Source of the DNA: Tenrec ecaudatus
Lineage: Eukaryota > Chordata > Mammalia > Afrosoricida > Tenrecidae
Direction of reading: 5' to 3'
Assembly: GCF_050624435.1 (NCBI RefSeq)
Contig: NC_134530.1
Span: 143,508,721 to 143,572,720 of the forward strand
DNA length: 64,000 bases
Positions within the stretch are counted from its first letter, which is position 1, and every line of letters starts with the position of its first letter. Below the pieces are notes generated by a model that made no database searches, was not told the DNA's origin, and saw only the letters and a list, made by a program, of their open reading frames with translations. Below, in pieces: positions 33,701 through 45,700 of the stretch. The translations under genes and the position numbers were made by a program.

Positions 33701-36700
33701 GTGCTCAGGGAACCAAATGCAGCCCTCGATGCTACTTAGAGGTGACTGGCAGTAAGTAAGGGCGCTGGGGCCGGGGCTCCTTCAGGCAGCACTTTTGGTT
33801 GTCAAAGCCCTGGACCACAGGCTCTAAAAAGGTGGGCAAGCAGCTCCCAGCAGCCCTGCTAGCATCTGTGGAGACGCTCACTACCAAACAGTGGTAGGAG
33901 AGCCTTGCCTGGCACACAAAATATAAGGCCACTGGGGAAAGTGGCTTGATTTTTAAAGGTTAACCATGAAGCACGGAGCCCCAGCAGCATCCAGGCTGAC
34001 ACTGGCTTCGAGCCGCATGGTCAGCAGGTGCCAAGCGTTGGCATCAAGTTGACGGCAGTTGAGTTTGGGGGTCTTCTCTTAACCAGAAAGTGAGATTCTG
34101 ACTTGCACACATTCTACGTATCTCAGTCCATCAAGCGGGAGCATGAACAGTTCGGCAGCCTAGTCGTCTTGGAAATGACTCCTTTCCCTCTAGCGGCATT
34201 CTGCTTCGGATGGGAGGCAAGGTTACTCCACGGGTGTTTTGTAGTCAGCGGCTCGACAAGCGATCGCAGGGCTGCTGGTAGCTGTCTGCCCATCTTGTAG
34301 AGCCTGGAGCTCCAGGGCTGTGACAACCGAGTGCTGAGCTCGGAGCTTGGCCCAGCAGCCTCTGCTGCTGCTGCTGCTTCTCCTGGTTGGCCCGGTGTAG
34401 AGCTGAGGACTTACTTGTTCAAACAGAGCACGAAAGCAGTGGCCGTGGCCTGTGCACAGTTGTGGTGCGACCGAGGCTTCACCGAGAGCACTCGATTTAT
34501 GCAACATATTGCATATCTTAATTCATTTGCAAGACCGATTCAGATCTGTATTATGTATTTTCCCAATTTCTAAAGTTCCTGGCTCACTGTCATCGAGTCG
34601 TTTCCGACTCATGGTGACCCTTCAGGACAGGGCAGAACTGCCACAGTGGGTTTCTGAGACGGCACCTCTTTATGGGGGTAGAAAGCCTCATCTTTCTCCT
34701 GAGGAATGGCTGAGGGTTTCAAACTGCTGACCTTGGGGACCGCAGCCCAATGCATAACCTACAATCCTAACAGGGCTCCTGCTTCTCATGTAGCATGCAC
34801 AGACTCCACTCTTCCTGGGACTATGGGTGGTCAACATCAGGAGGTCCCAAACTCTCCGAGATGGGTGCCTTCTCTGGTCCCAGTGTTCAGTTCTTTCCCA
34901 CAGCACACTGCCATGGGCTCTAAGACGGTGCCCGCCTCCTTCCTGGCCTGCCTCCTTCCACTCCGCCAATTCTAACACTGTCATGTGCTAGTCAGTAGCA
35001 GATCCACGCACCCTGTACCTCTGCCGGCCGATCTGCTCTCAACTGGGAAACCAGACTAACCAATTTGCTGGAATTAGTCAAAGGGGAGGAAGAAGGAGGG
35101 TCTGGATCTAAGTACAGGCTTTTGGAAGTTTGCAAGCTCTTAGTTCTTTCCCAACCATCCCTAGAGAGGCCCCCAAATGAATCCCCTAAGGATGCTTGTC
35201 GAAGGGAAACGCTAAGCATCCTGCAAGGGCCAGTCTGGCTCAAAGCAGGGCTAGGTCAGAACAAAGAGTCCCCTCCACCTGAGCATCTCAGGGCAGGTGC
35301 CCTCTTCATGGGGGCAAAGGAGCTCTGCTGCCCACCGACAAGGAGCCAGGGGCATTCCAAAGCTTGAGGGCTTTTGCTCCTGATTTCCTGCGCTCCATTC
35401 AAACCCCCAATTACAACTGTCACCACGACACTCCAGGAGATGTCCCGGCTCTGGGAGGGTAGGCCATTCTGCAGGCGCCTGGTTGTTCACTCTGCAGTCT
35501 AATGTTGGGTGAGGACATGTCAGGGAACTAGGAGCCCCTCGAGGTCAAGGCCTGCCTGGGTCACCACGACCCCTGAAGTGCACTTGGCCCACAGCGAGCA
35601 TCAGCGTTTACTCGGTGACTCTGGGAAGCACAGCACCGCCAGGAAAGGTCAGGGTTCTGCGCAGGCAGACTCTTCAGTTACTCACCATTTGGCCAAACAG
35701 ACTGCTTTGTGGATTTCTTCCCATTTGCCCCCAAAATCCGTGGACACCCACAGGCCATTCTGAAAGATTATAAATAACTTATCAAAATTCCAGGTGCTTG
35801 TATGACCTTTAATAAGGCACATCCAATCCCTAAGGGGGCAGAAAGAATGCACACTGACTTTCTCTCCCGCCTGCCCCACCCCACTCGCGCACACGCACAC
35901 GGGTAAATGAGGTGAGGCAGTGCTAGGAAAGAGAGACCGAGTCCCAGTGAAGGCAGAGAACCCCCCTTCAAAGCTGGAGCTGACCGGGCTCCTACAGATC
36001 ACCTGCCAGCCTGGGGCATGACCAACGAGATCTGCGAGAAAGCCGCTCCTCCTCGGAACCGCCAGCCACCCCAGGGCCCAAACACAGACCGAGCCGGGCA
36101 GACGCCGGGCATGTGGAGACGGGGCTGCGGGGCAAAGGGAGAGTGCGGCTCCTCGGTGGCTCATAACTCATGTCATCAAACAAGAGGCGGAGAGACTGCT
36201 GAACGGGGAGCCGGTTTGTTCTGCCAACATCCCCCCCCACGCACACCACAAAGCCAAGCTGCTGCTGCCAAGTTGATTCTGACTCATCGTGAGGCCACGG
36301 ATCAGAGTGGCAGTGTCCACAGGGTTTCCTGGGCTGCAGGCTTCGTGGAAGCATACTGCCACCACTTCCTCCCTCACAGTGGCTGGCGGGGGGGGGGGGG
36401 ATGATGTTTACACTGCTAACCTTTCAGTGTCCCGCTGAGGCGCCAGGGGACTCTCAACCACAATGAAACGTGGAAAAACCGAAACAACAGAAAAACCTGT
36501 GCAGGGAGCTAACCACCACTGGGGCTTCATGGAGCGGAGTCTGGGCATGAGACAGAGGAGCCGGTGTCAGGGAGGGCGGGCGGCCCTGTCTGCTGTGCCA
36601 GGTCGAGGCACCTGGTCTTCGCTACGCATGGGATGCTCCCTGGGGAAGGGCTCTAGGTAAGTGGACGACCCTCTCAATGTAGCTGGGTTCCCTAAAGATG

Positions 36701-39700
36701 TGGGCGGGAACGGACTCGAGGGATTTCAGTGGATCCAAACCAGAGGCAGGAGCAGCAATGGATAGCTGCCAGTTCCCAGCACGCAGACAGACAGACACTG
36801 CCATTCAGTCAGCTCCGGCTCTCGACGATCCCCTACAGGGCTCCCCACACTGCAAACCTCCACGGGAGCCGGCCGCCGCCTCTGGCTCCCTTACAACAGC
36901 TGGTGGGTCTCAACTGCCACGGTCGGAGTTAGCAGCAGCCCAGCGTCCGACCCATGGGGCACCGGCTCCTTCCTGTGTTACCATCACGAGTACAAGGCAC
37001 TCAGGCCCAAGCCACCCGCGAGGCACACACTCAAGGAGGACTCGAGCTGACAACGAGAGCTCGTGTGGTTCTGTGCTACTGTGCTCGGGGGCATTCCAGT
37101 CAGGGCAGATGGATGGCATCTAAGGGCCAGAACAGAAGTCACAAGAACCTGCTGGCTTTTCCAGTGGTGGGTGGGGAGAGGGTGGGGAAGGAGAGGGAGA
37201 GAGTGAAGAAAGAAGGCAAATGTAACAAGCTATCATTTACTAGTCTAAGCAACAGGGTACCGGCGGCCTGCTTGGGAAACCCGCAGGGCGGCCACTTAGT
37301 TTTAGATGGAGGTTGAGGAGCATGTGTGACACCCAGCGAGAGACGCCCAGCGGCGGCAGGGTGGGACTCTGAAGCCCTGGGGGAAGCAGGGCTAGAGACA
37401 GGAACTCACACATCCCACGTGGTGGTTGTGGTGGTCACTGGACTGCTCAGTGGCTCTGAAGAGCAGAGGTTAGAAGGAGCTTCAGTTAAGAACGAGACCA
37501 AGAAGGAATGAACAGAATGTACAAGAACCAAAGGTGTGAAGTCACAGAAGGTCAACCAGCGGGGTTTCCAAAAGGAGGGACCAGCAACCTGTCCAAAGGC
37601 ACGCAGCCACAGGCAACTTGATCAGGTAAAGGCTGTGCCAGTTACATGGGCCCAGCACCAGTCGAGGTGGGACAGAGATGTCCCAGGAGAGTTGAGGGAG
37701 AAGGAATTTCCTTTCAGCGCTCCACCCACCCACCATCTCCTTTCTGTAACTTCCGCCCCACCCCCACCATTTACACTCATCTCCCAGCATCTCCTTTGAG
37801 TTTACCTAATTCTACACAGAAAAGTAGCAAAGGGTCTGCTCTCTCACTTCAACTTTAATGAGGTGGTCCACCTTCTCCATCCCAATTCTCTGTACTTGAG
37901 ACTGACCCTGCCTTGGCAGAAATCTCAGGCACCCCCGCAGAGCATGGCGGCCCCTTCCCGAGGATGGTCCTGTGCTCATCGCCGGGGCGGCAGAGCTGCA
38001 GGGCCGAAGGAACACCAACGGCTGTCAACTCCTGCGGAGGCTCCTTTGCTTCCTCAAAGCACCTTCAGTCCAGGCTGCCGGGCGCCGATTCCAGGAATGG
38101 ATGCCCTGAAGCTACCCAGCAGGCGTGTTTCCTTCCTCGGCCTCCTTTGGCTGAGCTACGTGAATGGACACCTTTTGACCCCTCTGATCTTAGCTCCACT
38201 CCACAGATCTCCCCCCAAAAGTCCAGAGCCCAGACCTCCTTCCAGTGCCTACCACCCTCCCTAGGCCACCCCTCAGTTCAGGTTTACTTGTCCACAGCTG
38301 GCCATGTGACTGCCCCAGAGCAGTCATCAGGACAAGGGCTCACCAATCCAGGTGTGCAGGTTCACCTGGGGTCAGGCTTGCCTCAAAAACACCAGCTGCC
38401 CCTCAAGTAAGAACCATTGTTTCCAGAGTTTTACTCTCTCCAGATCGGAGCCTACAAAGTGTCTCTTCAATCAGGTCCCCAGTGAGTCTAGTCTGTCTGT
38501 CTGCTGCTGCTGCTGCCTGGGGGGGGGGGGGGGGGGATGGGGAGGGGGGCACACCTTTTTAAAGAACGAGAAGAGAGCGAGAGAATCATACAATCTTTAA
38601 AGTGTAATCCTGGTCATCTGAGTCCAAGGATTCAGCCTCTTTAGGGGTTTGGTACCAGGAGACTGGCCATCCAGGAAAGGAAACAAGTGAAATGAGCTTC
38701 TCAGAGGGCCTTCAGAAGAGAGGCAGGAGGGTGAGGAAGGGACCCTGGTCTTGGGGAAAGCACGGGGCTGTGTGGGGCTACAGGGACCTGAAGTTCTGAG
38801 TAACAGAGGAGTGCCAAGGCCAGAAAAGAACAGGCTTCAGACTTACGTACTGAAGAACTAACCAAAGATAATCAAGATGCAGTGTGGTCACATGCAAACA
38901 GCAGGAGGAGCTGGACAATCCACACTTGTTCCTTGCGGCACAGAAAACAATCACATTCGGCCGCTTCATTCCCATCCCGGCACACGCACACTTCCCTGGC
39001 AACCTTTGTGACGGCTACAGGGCTGCCAGGGGACATGCCCTTGACGAAGCAGGAGAAAGTCTGCAGTGTGCTTTGTGCTGCGCGCTCCAGAGCGTGCCGG
39101 TGGCGCGACAGGATGACCCATGGGCCTTTCCAAGGCAGACCACGGCCTCCTCGCCCAGTCAGGTTGTTACAGTGAAAACGGCCAGGGATCACTTCGGGTC
39201 ACAAAATGAGGGCGGGAGAGCATCGACTAGCTGCCAGTCCACTAGAATCACGGTGCAGCCAGGGTGGTACGCTCGCCTGAACCACCACGGCCAACGGCAC
39301 TTGCCTTGCCCCCTGGCACACACCACTGCCAGACCTGCGTCGTGAATGGGAACACAGGCAGCTGTTTATTTTCTATTCATGAATATGCGAGGTCAGATAC
39401 TGAGGCGGCTGGAGAGAGAAGAGGGTGCATTCTGAGATTAAGCAAACCAACCAACCGGAGCGAGTTCCTAAAATGGACTTACTTCAGTACTGAGGGCTAA
39501 GAGGTAATCGGGATTCTGCGGACTGTACGTCATCTGAATCAGAGGGTGGAAAGGGAGGTCCGTCTGGACAAAGTGCTTCGCAAAGTCAGACGACCTGAAG
39601 ATTCGTCCTCCATGGCTTCCTCCAGACACCTCCGCGGTTAAGATCACCTGCTCAGGAAGAGGCAAGACCACGATCACACAGGCAGCTCATCAGCTTCAGG

Positions 39701-42700
39701 AAAGGACGGTTTGGCTCCCAAAGAAAGAGGAGCTCTCAGAACAGACGAGTTGCTGCACTCTGCTTCTCAAGGTGCAGCCTTCCCAAAGCACCGTCCTGGC
39801 TGAGCTCGAGGGTCCCACTGAGGTCTTTGGGAGTCTACCTCATCGTCATGAGACAGGGTCTAGCGCATCTGGGAGAGGAGCCAACAAACAATCTGTGCCC
39901 TGCATTCCATTTCTCCGTGACCGGCAGTACTAAATGAATGAAACTACTGGACCAACGTGGGCTGAGGTTCGCTCTGTGTCGACAACGTGTTTAAGCTGAC
40001 TGCGTGTCTGTGCTTCACTGTCTAATTCTAGTCCCAACCCTGGCCCCGCTGCATGCAGCACGGAGCCCAGGCTTTCTGCAGGCACCCATGCATCTCACCT
40101 TGCCAGAGTTCTCAGGTCCAATAGCCATGCCGAACTCGGTCCGAATGAAGGTGTTGTTGATGAGATTTGTGATATCCTTAAAATTCTTGCCATAATCTTC
40201 ACTGAAAGGAGGGGGGAAAAAAGACACATTTAGACTGCAGTGGTGGTTGGTGCTGTTGGCGCCTGGCCTGGCCTCCACTCCTCCCGCTGCGCACTTTGTG
40301 GGGGTCCTCACCCGCCTCTGAATAGTCACGTGCCTCAAAGGAGCGTTTCTTCCCCGACTCCAGGGTGGGCCAGATTCCCCAGCCAGGGGAAATGATCCAA
40401 GTTGAGTCAAGGAGACAAAAGGAACCTTCTATGAAGCATACTTCCCCATTCTTAAATAGTCCCCTGGTGAGACGGTCCTTCTTCCTTTAGCTCCTTGGTT
40501 CCCAGCCAGCCTCCTTCTGCTTCCAAGGGAGCATTTAGCAATGGATGCTAAATGTGCTCTTTCAGAGGCACAACTGGGGGTGAGTAGCTTCCGGCATTTA
40601 GTAGGCAGACACCAGGGATTCGGCTAAAAATCCTATATTGCACAGGACAGTCCCCCCCACCCCCAAATAAAGAATGACCTGACCCAAATTTCAATCGTGT
40701 TGAGGTTGCAGTACAGGAGTGCACAGCTTGGGGAGGAAGCCAACATCCAGTGGAGAGCAGAGCTAAGGTACCCAGGGGTTCTAGGCCTGCAGCCTGTTCT
40801 TGCTTGGCATTTGGTTATAGGAACCAATGGTTCCCTTGTGACGTAAGCGAGCTGGAGTTTGCTAAATGCAGCCAGGGGCCTCCTCACCAATCTATGAATC
40901 TTAAGTACTAATGACCAAGCTGCATCGTGAGCAGCAGGGCTCCGGAAGGTTTCGTCCCAGCAGCCACGATGCCTAGATGTGGCCATCTCTCAAGCATTCA
41001 GTACAGGAACACCCTGCCCGCCCCGCCCTGCCAAAGAAACAAAGCAACCAAGTTAGCCCCAACTCTGGAGTTCATTGTAGCCACGCCTTTGGGGGCTGGG
41101 TGGTGTTTGAATTCCCGCTGATGCTTCAGAGCAAGACACTAGCGGCCGTCGTCTGACTCTGCACGTCAAGCCCCTCTCTCGACACAGGGCACAGAGCGCT
41201 AAAGTGGGCCGTCTTTCCATGGAAGCGTCCATCAGTGACGGCCCATCCACGAGCACCGCCCGCGTCAGGCAGGCTTCTGACAGATGGGACACATTTTGGG
41301 AGCAGCCTTGCCAAACAGTCACGGAATCATGAACGACTCTGCAGAGCTGCAGGGGCCGGGGCGAACATCTTGTCCAACTCCCTCCTTTCACAGATGGGGG
41401 ACACAAGAGGAGGGCGTTACCAAGTGACGGGCACAATCACACCACAACCCGGTCCTCCTCACAGTCCCAAAGGAGGGGCCACGTTGAACGGCTCCTGAGG
41501 GGTCCTTCCCTGACAACCTGGGTCTTAGTCTAACTTGCTTCCGACCGCTGGAAACAGCAGCTAGGAGAAAGCTGGAGACCGACGGGAGCAAACGATCTCT
41601 GCTTACATCTACAGGCCCGAGAGCACGCCACGGCCTACGCGGTCCACATCCTTCTTCCCTTCCCTTAGCACGCACAGAGCAAACACCTAGGTAAACAGAG
41701 TGGGGACTAGGCAATGTCTGGTAGCAATGGGCTGCGAACGGCAAGGTCTGAGGTTCAAACACACCAGGTGCTGCACATGATAAAGATGAGGCTGTCTGCT
41801 CCCATGAAGATTTGCAGCCTCAGAAGCTCTGGGTAGAGCTGCTATCAGCCAGAGGGACTAGACAGCAGAGTTCATTTTTGGGTGGGGTGGGGGTGAGGAT
41901 GGGGGGTGGGTTGCACTTTTGACTTTGGAAAACTAGATTAGTTTTTATTTCTGACAGAAGACTAAGAGGCATGCAAAAAAATTCCTGGCGCATCATCAAC
42001 AGACCACACAACTTTGCACTGGGGCCACAGCCTGATTGTCCCCAGCGTCCCCACGACGGTCTCCAGGGAACTTGACACACTGGCTGCCAACTCTACTTGC
42101 CTTTCAAGAACTGGGCCCAACAAATTCCTGACTCCCTTCAGAAAAAGAAGGCCAAATAAACGGAGCACAATCACCGCCTCAGCCTGCTGAGCAAAATGCA
42201 CACGTAGCCACCTGCTAGCATTTTAGCGGAGGTTCAGCCGAGGCCACCGACGCCCAGGGAGGATCTGAGAACCACCCGTTATTCCAGGGCACCCTTCCTT
42301 TCTGCCACAGAGCCCTTCCTGGCGGCATGGTAGTTACACATCGGGCTGCTAACTCCAAGGTCAACAGTCACAAACCACCAGCAGCTCTGCAGGTGAATGT
42401 CGGGCCTTTCTCCTCCCATAAACAATGCCTTGAGAGTGAACAGACCTGCCTTAAAATCGGCGTGGCTGCCTGGCCCGCTACTTTTCATTCCTTTTCACTG
42501 TCCCTGTTGTTAGGTGCCGTCAGGCAGGCTCAGGGTGATCCTAAGGGCAACAGGACGGAACACTGCCTAGAGTCTGGTTCCGTCCTCCCACCCTGGAGGG
42601 TTTTTGTGGTAGTTACAGAATCTGTGTCAATTTGAGGATTAAGCGTGAAAGACACTGACAAGACACGTGGCACTGTGCTGGTAGACCCCGTGCCCTGGGA

Positions 42701-45700
42701 GCTGGAGAAGCCATGTGGAGACCCCTGACAGTGCTGAGACGCTTCTACCGCCACTGGATCCACAAGACTTTGCACCCACTGGCCTGTGATCTTCCTGCAC
42801 TCGGCGTCATTTCATTTGTTTTGTGGGTCTGAAGAGGGCTTTATATATTGGTATTGGATCTATGGGCTAATATTGGACTAATGGACTTGATCTGGACTTG
42901 GCTGTTTTCTTAATGCACAGTTGCTCTTGTATATAAAGCTCTTTCCTACACACGAGTGTCCATGAATTTGTTTCTCTTGTCTATCCAGACTAAGTCTTCT
43001 TTTCTGACCCCCTGCCCCACCAAGCATGACGCCCTTCTATAGGAACTGGTCCCCTATTGACAACAGGTGCACCGTAAGGAGAAGAAGTCTTGCTGTCCTC
43101 ACTTCCATAGAGCATCTGGCTGTACTTCGTTTAAGACAGATTCATTCAATCTTATGGTATTAATGGTATATTTAATACCCTCACAGACATAAACTCTCCA
43201 TCTTTCCTTATTCATTGTTCAGCTTCACCACATTTATAAACGTGATGGAGAAGACCATGTCTTGGGTTAGGGACACCCTGGTTCTTAGAGAAACAGCTTT
43301 ACTTTTTCCCCTTAATACATTAAAAAGATCTTTTGCAGATTTGCCCAAGGCCATACTTATTATTTGATTTCTTGACTACTGCTGCCATGGCCACTGATTA
43401 TGGAGCTCAGCAAAACGAAATTCTGAACTTCACGCTTTTCTGTTTATTATGATACGGCTTGTTGGTTCAGTTGTGAGGATTTTTGCTTTCTTCATGTGGA
43501 GTTGTGAACAATATTAATTCAGGAGTCTCTGATCTTTATCAGTAAGTGCTTCAGGGCGTCTGTGCTTTCAGCAGGCAAGGTTGTGTCATCTACGTACCAG
43601 ATGGATACTAAGCCTTCCTCCAATCCGGATGCCACGTTCTCCTCCAGAGCTCAGCGTCTTGCCTTGCCCACTCCGCCTACAGACTGAGTGAGGCTGCGGA
43701 CAGGATGCACCCCTGATGCACACCTCTTCTTCCCCTTGAAGAGCCGTCTCTTGGTCTAAGGAGCCACGCGAGCACACACAACGAAGTCTTCTGGAAGTCC
43801 TGCTCGTCCCACGTTATCCTTTTGTGACCATCCACACAAATACCTTTGCACAGGCAGTCAGAGACTGCTAAGAACAGTCGAATACGTAAAGTTAGCTAAT
43901 ATCATTAATACCACATGCAAATCAAGTTCTGCTGAAAAACATTCAAAAGCATTTGCGGCAGTGTCTCAGTAATGTAGGCCAGGTTCAGAAGAGGCTGTGT
44001 CACTGCTGACGTCTGATGAGCCTCATCCAACCCCGCCCGGCTTCTTCTGATGCCGCCAGTGCCGTTCAGTGTTGGCCCACGGAACCCTTCAGGGTCACAG
44101 CCTGGGACCGGGTTCTTTTCTCCAACGAGGAGCATGCGCTTTCCTTTTCCAACTGCAGGTCTCTGCATGTTTCCCTACACAATACATTCCCTGTCTTCTC
44201 CAGGCACCCTACGCAATCTTCTGCTCAGCTCGCTTAAGGCATCCTTTCTTCCATTCACGTTAGCTAACCACCATTCCAGTGCAACTTTCAGAATCTCTTC
44301 TGACATCCATCTCGGTCTTTTCTTTCTTTCCTGTCTTTTGAATTACCCCTTGCTTTCTTCTGTATAATTTCCTCCATGTCATCTCCACTCATCGGGCTTC
44401 CATCGTGAGTGTTCAGCGCGTCCCATCTAAATCCAGGTGAGATGTCCTCAAGGCCGGACTTTGCTCACTGCTCAAAATCTCACTGCCACCGCGTCAATGC
44501 TGACTCACAGTGGCCCCTGTGGGTTTCTGAGACTTCCTCCCAAGGAGCTGCGGGTGGTTTCAAACTGCCGACCACGGGGTCGCAGCCCCCCAGTGACCAC
44601 TGACAGCACCATCAGGGCTCACCGAGGCTTGGTTTAGTTTTCTTCCGTTGCAACTGGAGCTTGTACATCAGCACATGACCTGTTCCCCTGGCCTTGCTTT
44701 GAGTGACACTGCGCTTCTCCACCAGCACTTCCATCGACACGGTCAATTGAGTCCCAGCTGACAATGGCCACACGTACAGTCACCCCTCATGCTGCTGGAA
44801 AGGCTACTTCCAGAGAACAGGGTGTGGGTCTCAAACTGTTCTCGCACTTGATCTCTCCCATCACATGATGAAGCTATAGTCTCCAGTGCCTATATCCCCC
44901 GTTGCTTCCAGCTTTCAAATTCTCATCACTGGATTGCCACTGAGTCACGATTGCAGGCTTTAGCAATTTCAGATGCAGAAACAGGCAAAACCTTCAATTT
45001 CATTATCTTTGGCCTCAGCACTCAGTCCGTTACATGAAGAATCATCATACGAACCAGTCTTCCTCAGAGGCGTGTGGGCGCTACCCTTCACTGACAGAGC
45101 TGTACTTCAGGGCAGATCCTGAAACATCCTCAGGGATGATGAATGTGACACTATCCCCCACCCCCACCCCAGTCTGTCCCTCCTGGCCTAGCAGAACACA
45201 CAGGTATCTGGTCCCAAATGGCCAGCACCAGTCCATTTCAGCTCCCTAATGTCTGGGGTATCAACCCATTTTATTTCTGGTGACTTCCAACTTTCCAAGA
45301 TTTATACTTCGTATATCCCACGTTCCAAAGATGAATGCATGTTCGCAGCTGTCTTTTCATTCGGAGCCAGGCTACACCAGTCACGGGAGGACACCACCCA
45401 TGTCATTAACCAAGGCCAAGGGGGCACAGAAGAGATGGCTCTCACCCAGCCGTGTTCCCAGGTCCCCTCCTGGGGGACTTCTCTCCTGGCACGACAGAAG
45501 ATAATACGGTGTTAAAACTGCTATTTATAAGGTTGTCAGCGACCAATTTTTTCAGAAATGGCTTGCCCGGTCCTTCTTCCCATTCCGTCTTACTCTGAAA
45601 CCTGTCAGTTGGTCGTATCGTGGTGGCCTGCGTGTGGCTGTGGTGTTGGAGGCTACGCCACCAGTGTTTCAAACGCCAGCAGCCGTCCGTGGTGGCCAGG

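Larger units (their letters stand above)
32974..35685 (-). other. SORT1: SORT1 intron 6
   Basis: Contains an AfroSINE tail at 33975-34072, a (CTG)n stretch near 34362-34378 and a full AfroSINE at 34578. The rest shows nothing recognised. Confidence 0.7.
35760..39482 (-). other. SORT1: SORT1 intron 5
   Basis: Contains AfroSINEs at 36245 and 36795, G-runs at 36388-36400 and 38519-38536, and a (CTG)n stretch at 38501-38516. Nothing else recognised. Confidence 0.7.
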
